The position numbers and the translations under genes were made by a program. The notes beneath the pieces were generated by a model, which did not search any database, was not told the DNA's origin, and saw only the letters and a program-made list of their open reading frames with translations. A stretch of 64,000 nt of DNA from Cryptomeria japonica (taxonomy: Eukaryota > Streptophyta > Pinopsida > Cupressales > Cupressaceae), in assembly GCF_030272615.1 (NCBI RefSeq), contig NC_081414.1:826240896-826304895 (forward strand), in the 5' to 3' direction. This document shows, piece after piece, positions 23,862 through 33,040 of the stretch (position 1 is its first letter; every line of letters begins with the position of its first letter).

Positions 23862-23876
23862 TTTTACCCCTCTTTG
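23862..23876 (-). other. G1 polypurine tract
   Basis: On the minus strand the sequence reads CAAAGAGGGGTAAAA directly against the LTR start TGTAGACACC, as expected for the plus-strand primer. Confidence 0.8.
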
Positions 23877-24206
23877 AGACAATGCGGCTTGTCGCGTTGT
23901 TTCAAAGAAGATAAGATGAACTGATATAGAGTTGCCCCAGGATGGGAATGATATGCCCCCTCGAGAGATTGGATGAAAATGTCTGAAAAGATTGCAGACA
24001 ATCTCTCGATAAGAAAGACAAGATAGAATGGATTGGTCGGATAAAGTGACAAAGTCACGGGATAATGAAGACTGACTCGGGAAATGAAGGCGAGGGCTAG
24101 GGTAGGCTATAAGATAGACCACGGGAAAAAGACATCCTCATTGTCATCTACACCCTCACGAGATCACAGTGCAGAGCGAGAAAAAGAGCAGCAACAGGCA
24201 GCAGCG

Positions 24207-24272
24207 ATGGCTTTCGTACACAGATTCGACCGCGTTCGCCGATTTCAGAGACTAGCAGAGGCAGGAGAGCTG
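24207..24272 (+). CDS. Plant mobile domain gene, first coding exon (antisense to G1 gag-pol)
   Basis: Exon 1 encodes MAFVHRFDRVRRFQRLAEAG and two further residues, then meets a consensus donor GTAAGTAC at 24273. I chose ATG 24207 because it gives the compact start typical of such genes. An in-frame ATG at 24084 would add 41 residues of low-complexity sequence. The exon ends on a codon boundary, and exon 2 begins on one, so splicing keeps the frame. The gene lies between the 3' LTR and integrase of G1 and runs opposite to it. Confidence 0.7.
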
Positions 24273-25057
24273 GTAAGTACCACCAAACCTCCTCGTACTT
24301 TGACGCATTCAATTTTGTCATTAATGCATGCTAGTTAGCAATAAATGTGCTTAGGAATAGGGCACAAAAAAAGTGCAAAAAAGTGCAACCGCGTCTGCGT
24401 CGGTGCCAGGCACGTCTGTGTCCGCCAGGTGCGTCTGCGTCTGGAACCGCGTTTGTGTCTAATGCAGGCGTGTCTGCGTCCTTAAGGGGCGTTTGTGTGC
24501 CAAAGTCACGTTTATAAATAATGTAGGCACGTTTATGTCAAACAGGCGCGTTTGCATTGTTCAGGCATGCTTGTGCAGTCTATAGGCACGTTTGTGAGTT
24601 AGAAACGCGTTTGTGTCTGAAAATGCAAGGTTTTGGTCTTCTAGGTCAAATCAGCAGTTCTGTGATGAACATACGCTGTCGATTGGATAAGCTGCTGAGA
24701 GGATACACTCAAGCAGGTCCTCTAGGAAGACTAAGATAGATCAAGGCACTTTGTGATGAACAGGGAGCACCAAGATAGAGTACTTTGTAATGAACAGGGA
24801 GTACCCAAAGTATGAGTAGCACTTTGTGATGAACAGGGAGTGCAAAATGTGAGTAACACTTTGTGATGAACAGGGAATGTCACACACGTAGTACTTTGTG
24901 ATGAATAGGGAGCACTACTAGGATAGATAGCAACACTTTGTGATGAACAGTGAGTGTCACTGAGATAGATGACCATATGCATTTAGATAGTGAGTAGCAT
25001 TTTGTGATGAATAGTGAATGCCACCATGACTGACATGATTAATTTGCTTGACTGCAG
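24273..25057 (+). other. PMD gene intron with motif array and hairpin array
   Basis: The intron runs from GTAAGTAC to the acceptor TTGACTGCAG (25057). Its first part (24389-24618) has about twelve copies of a GCGT(C/T)TGTGTC-like motif spaced 15-30 bases apart. Its second part (24745-25021) has seven tandem hairpin units. Intron removal joins exon 1 to a plant-mobile-domain exon in frame, which is the main support for it. Confidence 0.7.
24745..25021 (+). repeat. Seven short hairpins with a common loop and covarying stems
   Basis: Each unit has a 5-base stem around a TTGTGATGAACAGGG-like loop. Units lie near 24745-24772, 24780-24804, 24819-24843, 24856-24880, 24888-24918, 24933-24957 and 24997-25021. 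Four stems pair perfectly but differ in sequence: GTACT/AGTAC, GCACT/AGTGC, ACACT/AGTGT and GCATT/AATGC. Changes on one arm are compensated on the other. The fifth unit extends to GTAGTACT/AGCACTAC with one mismatch. The first unit pairs worst. Confidence 0.85.
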
Positions 25058-26353
25058 GAGTATTTGCCTATGTTGGAGTCACGGGAGAGATTCCCGTCGA
25101 CACAGAGATTGCGACCTGAGTTGTCATTTCAGGATAGAGCTGCCATAAAGGAGATGAGTTTGAGACACGTATTGTATGTGCCTGAGTTTCGAGCAAACAT
25201 GGGTTTGCTGACTGCGCTGGCTGAGAGATGGCATTCAGAGACATGCACATTTCATTTGCCGATGGGTGAGATGATAGTCACCCTTGAGGATGTCTATAGG
25301 ATTCTATGGATACCGATCGATGGAGAGTTGATTCCATACGATTGCGATGGAGACAGAGAGGCTTTGAGACGGGTGTTTCAGGATCCCGACCTAGAGATGA
25401 GAGCAGGACATGTGGCATGGGATACCATGACTGCGACAGGGTTAGCTTTGCCAGCTGTGATTGGAGGAGCTATCAGTGGGTTCCTATGTCTGGACAGAGT
25501 GACACGGGGGTTGGCAGTGGGCTGGGGAGGAGCACTGGAGACATTGGTGATGCAGCACACCAGATATGCGTGGGGTCCATGTGTTTTGGCCCACCTATAT
25601 TATGAGCTTCACCAGTTTGTCTACCATGGGTCAGTGGGACTGGGTTGTGGAGTGACACTACTACAGGTTTGGGCATACGAGCATCTGCCTATCATGTGAC
25701 CGATACACTTCAGAGGGAGAGGTCATGGACGGAGCTTTGTTCATCTGTACGACATGATCACGTCATAGCTTCGGATTGGCAGGTTAGAGTATTAGCGGCG
25801 AGTGATAGATGGCATTGATGTCATCATCTGGAGGCCGTATCTGGGATGCGAGGAGTGGGAGGATGACACAGTGGAGCTGCCTTACACCTTTCAAAGCAGG
25901 TATTTGATTGGGCGGATGCCCTATATACTGGAGAGGCAGATGGTAGACAGGATTGGCCGACAGTTTGGCCGAATCCAGCGGATGCCACGAGGCTCGGGTA
26001 TGTATGCCCGTACAGTTAGGGATCGGGCGCAGTTCGGGCCTTTATTATCATATGATCAGGCAGTCACACAGCTGGCAGAGATGATACCCCTTCCTTGGGA
26101 CATGTGGCCTGAGATTGAAGATGCCAGGATGGATGCAGAGTATACAGCGTATTGGGCCGAGTATCCATTCCCCCAATTGACAGATCCAGGAGAGCTACTG
26201 GATGGAGATGGAGGAGGAGATGATGATGATGATGGTGGGGGTGATGGGGGTAGAGGTCGACGGCGGCAGAGGGGAGTAGTTGGGGAGAGGAGGATGGCAC
26301 CTCAGAGAGGGTGGACAGGAGGGACAGGCCCAGGTGGTGAGGGGTCGCGGTAG
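25058..26353 (+). pseudogene. Plant mobile domain (PMD, MAIN-like) exon 2, with three stops
   Basis: The open frame after the acceptor reads as a plant mobile domain (aminotransferase-like, PF10536 type). It has an LRHVLYVPEFRANMGLLTAL start, the ERWHSETCTFHLPMGEMIVT segment with LEDVYRILWIPIDGE, and a VTLLQVWAYEHLPIM end. These match the family's W...TFH...GE.T.TLEDV pattern and its WAYEH motif. The same frame continues past TGA (25697-25699) and two TAGs to 26353 through VIDGIDVIIWRPYLG and a Gly/Asp-rich tail. PMD proteins in plants act in silencing and growth or are carried by transposons. Here it is element-borne. Three stops suggest decay, unless unseen introns remove them. Confidence 0.8.
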
Positions 26354-26933
26354 AGTGCCCCTGTAGGTACCAGCAGCACAGGGTCCTAGAGCATAGGGAC
26401 AGAGACAGGGACAGGTGCAGGGACAGGTGCTAGTACAGGCACAGGGATAGAGACAGGTACAGGGACCTAGGCATGTACTGAGATAGGTACCTGTTTAGGC
26501 ACCAGTATAGGTACAAGGACAGGTACAGGGGCAGGCACCCGCAGAGGGAGAGCCACGGGTAGAGGCAGAGGCAGAGGAGGTTGACCCAGTGGAGGCTGAC
26601 CTGCTGGATCTGAGGGAGATCTGCCAGGGCTAGGCAGATGAGATTCAGAATCTAGAGAGGGAGAGGGATCGGCTCAAGATCAGGCTCAGGGATACTGAGT
26701 GGGAGAGGGATCAGGCGATTCAGCGCTATACTGAGGCTGAGACAGTGCTGAGGGTAGGAAGGCAGGCAGTGGAGGACACAGGAGTAGGCTACGCATATGT
26801 CCTGCGAGCTGAAGAGGAGATTGCCTACTGGAGGGACCTGTATTATGGTGTCGTGCTAGCAAATCAGCGGGTGAGGGGCTTCCATAGACCATCGCGGACA
26901 GCGACAGCTATGGGAGGGAGTCGGAGGAGATAG
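26354..26933 (+). pseudogene. PMD gene C-terminal region: repeat-encoded linker and coiled coil
   Basis: A minisatellite of ACAGGGACAGGTGC-like units (about 26390-26540) encodes GT- or QG-rich sequence depending on frame. A different frame from the PMD exon then gives an acidic stretch, LREICQG, a stop, and a charged heptad-like segment with ERERDRLKIRLRDTEWERDQ. It ends in AMGGSRRR and a stop at 26933. Tails of this kind often follow PMD domains. A frame change in the repeat and extra stops separate it from exon 2. Confidence 0.5.
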
Positions 26934-28771
26934 GCATCGAGTGGTGGGGTCATGGGTCCTCCACCACCACTAGACAGGCAGGGTGATCCTGGAGCAGGTC
27001 CTTCTAGGGCTCAGATTCCATCGAGGCCAGGCGGCTCTGAGGGAGGGAGTTCATCATAGCCATAGAGGGCTCCCTTGTATCAATATTTGTACCATTTTTT
27101 GTATTGTAGACACCTGCGGGTGATTGTAGCCATATGATTTTTTGACATCATTGTATCATGACATTTTTGATTATATATATGAGAGATGATTCATTTTTGC
27201 GGCCGCTATATGCATGTGTACCTATGTGATGAGATGTTCTTAGAATGTATGCTTATGATATGGATGCAAATATGTATATAATGCAATGCAATATTTTTGT
27301 TCTTTTATGATTCTATATGTTATGCTAATGCAAATGTGAATGTATGTAATGCAGATGAATATGATAATGCAAATGATTATTGTGTTAACAGGTGTTGTGT
27401 GCAGGATGTGATGCAGTTGTGATATCTAGATGTATGTATGAAATGCTTATATGTGGTAATGTAGGTGCAACTACATGAAATGCAAATGTTTTTGGTGTGT
27501 CATTATACTCAGTCATGTGATAGTGGGCTACGTGGACTCGAGAAGGATGATAGAAGTCAATCAAGAAAGGGGGGATGAAAGACAGAAGATATGAAAGTGA
27601 AAGAGCTTCTTGTGCGTTATCATCATTGAGCTTTATTATGGCAAGAAAAATAGGTTATGACAATCGAGGCATATGTTCGACCCAGAAAGTCATTGTACCT
27701 GTTTGCATGGAGATAAGACAGTCACAAACAAGGAATGCCCCAGTTCACACTAGACTCACAGTGTCCTTATATCCTCGGACAAGTCATAGCATTACTAAAA
27801 GACAATCCACTATCAGCAAATACAAATAGGTGACGATACCCCATCCTCACCTTTCTAGTCAAAGACATCCTGGAGATATAATCTCTAGTCAGAGACATCC
27901 CGGAAAAGCTAAAAGACATGTCACCAAAAGATAAAATCAAAAGAAAACCAAGACTCGACACCAACATCCACTATAGTCCTCAAGTTTAGTGTCTCTTGTC
28001 ACCTGTATAAGTCTTATTTGATTGTGGTCACAATGTTCACTTTCACAGAAAGGATAGATAGCACTGAACCATAATGTTGTCTGAGTCTGTTGAAAGATTT
28101 GATTTGTTGAAGCCCATTGTTGCTGCTGTGTCTCATCTGAAACTGACTGAATCTATGAAACTGATACTTTATTGTGGAGAAGACGAAACTTTATTGCGGA
28201 TCTGCGATGCAAATGTTGCTTTATTGCGGATTGTATGCGGATAGACTGAAGGAAGCTGGAAGAAACTATACTCCTCGAAACATGTGATGTTCTCAGTTCC
28301 ACACCCATCACTAGACGTAGGATTTGCCTTAGCCACAGATAGGGTCTGATTTATTATGGATGGAAAAGAAGTGAAAAAAAAAGGGAGGTTTATTATGAAT
28401 GGCTAACCAATCTTGGGTAGATCAATAACAAGCCATGATGGGAATGGGTAAGTTTATTATGAACGAATAGGTTGTAAGTGTGTGCAAAGTGAATGGATGA
28501 AAGTGAATCCTAAAGGAGGGAGGAGCAATGTCTCTATGCATGGCGCTGGTGACCCAGTTTTCACCATGGTACTTGCCCAGGGTGCCACCGAAGTGGTTTT
28601 CACCGTTGGACGAAATTATTTCTCTTTACTTTTTTCAATTTTTCAATGTTTTTTTTGTGTCACAAGGCGCCTGTTTGCCAGGTTTTCACCAAGTAATGAT
28701 TTTTTTGTTTCATAATTTTTTTGTATTTTTTTTATTTTTTTTGTATTTTTGAATTAGGATATTCCGACGAG
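26934..28771. other. G1 region between PMD gene and integrase
   Basis: Non-coding. It holds ATGCAAATG-like octamers at about 27240-27490, a duplicated CTAGTCA(A/G)AGACATCC passage (27855-27905), and five to six TTTATT(G/A)(T/C)G(G/A)A boxes at 28165-28465. It probably contains the 3' untranslated ends of both convergent transcripts. T-rich runs at 28620-28755 may serve in polyadenylation of the plus-strand transcript. Confidence 0.5.
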
Positions 28772-29899
28772 CTATGTGCAGAACCTGCGAAGGTGCATGC
28801 TATTGATAGGATCCTCCAAAGGTTCACCTTTTGTAGTTGAGAGCTGATATGCCCCAGAGCCATATACTGCTGTGATGATGTAAGGACCAAGCCAGTTTGG
28901 TTCAAACTTGCCCTTCTTTTCTCTGTCTTGCTGATTCTTGGGGTTTTCTCTGAGAACCAAGTCACCTACCTCAAATGTTTGAGGCTTGACCTTGTGATTA
29001 TAGCTGCGACTCATTCGTTGTTGGTAAGCCTTGAGATGATTAAAAACAATTTGTCTCCGTTCATCCAACAGTTCTAGTTCTTGTAAGCGAGAGACCCTGT
29101 AGTCTTCATCAGTGATGATGTTTTGCAAAGAGACCCGTAAAGAGGGTAACTTGACCTCAATAGGCAAGATGGCTTCAGTGCCGTAGACAAGTGAATATGG
29201 TGTAGCTCCTGTAGGTGTACGGACACTTGTGCGGTAGGCCCAAAGTGCAGGATTGAGTTGGATATGCCAGTTATGGCCAGCGTCGTCGACTGTCTTCTTG
29301 AGGATTTTAAGGATTGTTTTATTAGATGCCTCAGCTTGGCCATTACCTTGGGGGTAATATGGTGTGGAGAAATGATGGGAAATATGGAAGCGGTCACAGA
29401 GTTCATGAACATCCTGATTTTTGAAGGGATGCCCGTTATCAGTAATAATGGACTTAGGAATACCATATCGGCAAATGATATAGTTAAGGATGAAAGTAGC
29501 AATTTGTTTTCCAGTGACTTGTGTGAGAGGTATGGCTTCAATCCACTTTGTGAAGTACTCTATGGCTGTGATAATGAATTTATGACCATTGGAAGAAGGA
29601 GGGTGAATCTTGCCTATGAGATCGAGTCCCCACTGACAAAAGGGCCAAGGAGACGCAAGTGGTTGTAGTTCTTGTGCCGGCGCATGTATGAGGTCTCCAT
29701 GAATTTGACATTGCTTACATTTCTTGACAAACTGATATGAGTCTTTCTCCATATTGGGCCAGTAATATCCAGTCCTGATGAGTTTCTTGGCCAAGGTAGG
29801 ACCACTAGTATGCGGACCACATATCCCTTCATGCACTTAACGTAACACAATCTGAGCTTCGTCACTTTCTAAACATCTAAGAAGAGTGCCATCTAGACC
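28772..29899 (-). pseudogene. G1 integrase
   Basis: Integrase inserts the cDNA copy into DNA. It begins with an HHCC zinc region (HEGICGPHTSG to KKCKQC), preceded by an in-frame TAA at 29837-29839. The catalytic core has D in WGLDLIG, D in IITDNGHPF and E in YPQGNGQAEASNK, so all three acidic residues are present. A C-terminal DNA-binding-like part ends LEDPINSMHLRRFCT and a natural TAG at 28772. No chromodomain follows, as expected for the Tat lineage. The frame is the same as gag and RT, so the whole polyprotein is one frame broken only by stops. Confidence 0.92.
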
Positions 29900-30694
29900 T
29901 CATCGGTATAGGATATCAGCTAGAATGACATATCGAGAGGATTGGCGAATGAAAGTGCGGCGTTGGTTGTTTGATAGATCAGGAGGTAAGATATTGTCGC
30001 GAAGATATGTAAAAATGGAACCATATAACTGGGATTCAAGACCAACAACGCATATCATTTCAGTAGGAGTGATCTCATATGAAGGAACCAACAGGTTGTC
30101 TACCAAGAACTCATAGCAGGTCTCATTTTGAGGTAGATCAATTAGTGAAGCAATTGTAGCCATGGCATCTGCAGCACGATTTTGCTCTCTTGGTATCTGC
30201 TCAAAATCTATCTTTGTAAAGTGTTGTTTCAGATCATCCACCAGTTGCTTGTAAGGCAGTAATTTTTCATCTTTTGTTTGGTAATCATCAATTGCTTGAT
30301 GGATAACAAGTTGGGAGTCTCCAAAAACACGAAGTTCCTGGATCTTCCATTGAACTGCAATTCGTAATCCTGTTGTTAATGCCTCATATTCCGCTATATT
30401 GTTGGTGCAAGGAAATGATAAGTGGTATGATTTTGGTATAGAATCGCCTTGAGGAGTTATAAAGAGAATACCAGCTCCTGCCCCATGTTGTGTGTATGAG
30501 CCATCAAAGTATAGTTGCCATGGCTTTGTATGTGATATTGTTAAAATGGATTCATCTGGAAATTCTGAAATTAGAGGAACATCATCTATCATGGGAGCAT
30601 CTGCTAATTGATCCGCGATGGCTTGTCCTTTTATTGCTTTTCTATCCACATACTCGATGTCGAATTCACTCAATATCATTACCCATTTGGCCAG
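29900..30694 (-). pseudogene. G1 second (archaeal-like) RNase H and linker
   Basis: After the RT-associated RNase H, the frame contains another RNase H fold: WQLYFDGSYTQHGAGAGIL (first acidic residue), NNIAEYEALTTGLRIA (catalytic E), VFGDSQLVIHQAID (D) and REQNRAADAMA. This additional domain is a recognised feature of Tat-type gypsy elements. A TGA (30695-30697) precedes this piece, and another TGA at 29900-29902 separates it from integrase. Both stops sit where the related G2 element has sense codons, arginine in the former case. Confidence 0.9.
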
Positions 30695-31153
30695 TCACCC
30701 AGTAAGTGTAGCTTTGTTGAGAAGGTACTTTAATGGATCAATTCTTGCAATCAACTTAGTCTTCTGAGTGAGCATATAATGTCGTAATTTTTGTGAAGCA
30801 AAGACCACAGCGAGACATGCACGCTCGATTGGTGTGTAGTTTAGCTCATATCCCACCAATGTGCGACTGATATAGTATACTGCTTTTTCCTTGCCGTCAG
30901 CTATTTGTTGCACTAGGAGTGCCCCCAGTGCTATTGGAGTAGCTGATATGTATAGTAACAGTGGTTGATCTGGAACTAGTGGCATCAGAACTGGCAGATT
31001 TAGAAGATAATCTTTGAGCGTCTGGAAAGCCTGTTGACAGTTGTCATCCCATTTGAATTTGATGTTTTTATGTAGCAGGTGCTGAAAAGGATTACACTTA
31101 TCCGCCAGTTGTGCTATGAATCTTCGTATGGACTGGAGTCTTCCTTGTAAGGA
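30695..31153 (-). pseudogene. G1 RNase H (RT-associated) and connection
   Basis: The frame continues after TGA 31154-31156 with SLQGRLQSIRRFIAQLADKC, then the degenerate gypsy RNase H: LLLYISATPIALGALLVQQ, YYISRTLVGYELNYTPIE and FASQKLRHYM. The usual catalytic aspartate near DASD is replaced by SATP. The partner element G2 has STTN at the same place. This is compatible with the known decay of this domain where a second RNase H takes over, as described for Tat elements. Confidence 0.85.
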
Positions 31154-32641
31154 TCAAAGTTTACTGATATTTCTTGGTGGTTGCATTTCCAAGATAGCTT
31201 TGACTTTTGCTGGATCTGCTTCAATTCCTCTTTTGGATACAATGAATCCTAGGAGTTTCCCGGAGGTTACTCCAAAGACACATTTCTTGGGGTTTAATCT
31301 TACTTTGTACTTTTCCAACCGATCAAAGACGACTGAAAGTATGTCCAAATGTGTATTTCTGTCTATTGATTTACCCAGGAGATTATCAACATAATCTTCC
31401 ACAGTTACATGCATGAGATCATGAAAAATAGTAGTCATAGCTCTTTGATATGTAGCACCTGCATTTTTCAGCCCAAAGGGCATGACATTCCAATAGAAAG
31501 TTCCCCACGGACAAGTGAATGATGTTTTGTGTTGATCCTCGGGTGCAATTCTTATCTGATTATAGCTAGAGAATCCATCCATTAATGATAGCATTTCATG
31601 ACCTGCTGTGAGATCAACGATCAAGTCAATGTTTGGTAATGGGAAGTCATCTTTCGGACAAGATTTGTTGATGTCTCTGAAATCTGTGCAAATTCTAATG
31701 CTGCGATCTGGTTTACTGACAGGTACCAAATTGGAGATCCATTCGGGATAATCAATTGGGCGTATGAATCCGACATCGAGTAATTTCTCAAGCTCTGCTT
31801 TGACTAGTAATGCCACTTGTGGATGCATTTTTCTTAATTTCTGTTTTACTGGTTTTGCCCCCGGTTTGACTGTCAGATGATGCATTACCAAATCCGGATC
31901 CAGACCAGACATATCAGCGTATGACCATGCAAAGTTGATTTGTCGTTCTTTGAAGAAGCTTATGAATTTTGATCGTTCGGACTCTGTTAATGATTGAGCC
32001 AGGAATATGTTGTGTGGAACCTCTTCTGTACCGATGTTTGTTTTGATAGTCTCCTCTACCAACATGGATGATTTTTCCTCATATGATGCTAGGAGAATGT
32101 CGAGCCTTCCATCTTCGGGCGCCTCAAAGAGGTTTTCAACCTCAGATACGTCCTTTCTTTTTACTTTTTTGGGATCAGATAGCGCCACAGCGTGGTTTTC
32201 GCCATAAGACCCTTGATTTGTTCTTATTTTCACATTTTTGCGACTGGAAGGTCCGACACCCTCACCAAAATATGCCACGCTATTGAGTTCTATGGTGTAT
32301 CCTACTTTGTGGTCCCCAGGGGGAAGATCATCTCGTATGCCAAGATAGTCAAAAATAGCTTTGTCATTTTGAAATGTGTCAAATTGTGCTGGTCCTTCAT
32401 AATCCCAGTCAATGAGTTGGTGGTGAACAAGGGGAAGGCCTTTAATGTTTTCGGAGTTTGCAGGGCTAAGAGTGAAGATATGGTTATATTTGGGTATATC
32501 AAGGCAATCATCGAGGTCATCGATGGCACTCTCCTCATCAGTTTCGATCGCAGGCGAATCCCAATTGTCGTTACTAGTAGCGCCTTCCGGGACAGGTGTC
32601 CTCATCCTATGTGATTTCAACTTAGAACCTTGAGACGAAGA
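31154..32641 (-). pseudogene. G1 reverse transcriptase with YVDN active site
   Basis: RT copies the element RNA into DNA. The conserved gypsy blocks are in order: KAELEKLLDVGFIRPIDYPE, IRICTDFRDINKSCPKDDFP, LMDGFSSYNQIRIAPEDQ, FCPWGTFYW-type block 4 and NVMPFGLKNAGATYQRAM. The catalytic box is VEDYVDNLLGKS: the second aspartate of YVDD has become asparagine (AAT at 31382-31384). G2 keeps YVDD. Loss of this aspartate is known to abolish RT activity. The frame enters across TAG 32642-32644 and ends at TGA 31154. Only stops, not frameshifts, interrupt it. Confidence 0.92.
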
Positions 32642-33040
32642 CTATGCGGAATCCTTATGGGTTGTTTCTTGACCAACTCTGAACTTTTTATAAAATTCCT
32701 CTTCTTCTGTGGGTTCATCTGGCTCTCTGAATGTCTCGGTGAGCTCGTAGTCACTAGAGGATTTGTCTGAACCCCATTCCCATTTGTTGGAATCTGTGGA
32801 ATAGTAATCTTCTTGTTGAACTTTGGCAACTTTGATTTGTGATGCCTCTTCTGTCCTTTTAGTGTGGATCTTGGAAGTCAGAAAACCAAGTCCCTTTGAG
32901 TGTTCTCTTCTTACAGTCAATTCAGGTTGTAGGGGTTCCATGACGCCTTCTTTGCGTAACCCAAGAGGGCTTTTTGCATCATACCCAAATTTTTGTAGAA
33001 TCTTGAAGCCTTTGCCATATTTCTCACAAGGTATATTGAT
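32642..33040 (-). pseudogene. G1 G-patch-like linker between protease and RT
   Basis: Directly after TAG 33041-33043, the same frame reads YGKGFKILQKFGYDAKSPLG and then REHSKGLGF, a G-patch-like glycine pattern known from retroviral and gypsy polyproteins. An acidic serine/glutamate-rich linker follows. G2 has the same module at 52041-52170 (MIQHMGYSGTGPLGKHQEG). TAG at 33041 sits between protease and the rest of pol. It could be a programmed boundary, but the second TAG at 32642 argues for simple decay. Confidence 0.8.

Noticed and set aside
24731..24982. Minus-strand Cys/Ser-rich frame
   Set aside because: It is the complement of the hairpin repeat array and has no independent support.
24731..25021. 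CRISPR-like array of repeats and spacers
   Set aside because: The repeats are imperfect, spacing is irregular, and the setting is an intron in a plant retrotransposon. The paired stems explain the pattern better.
29258..29668. Plus-strand open frame opposite G1 integrase
   Set aside because: It is a shadow of a conserved minus-strand domain and has no recognisable content.
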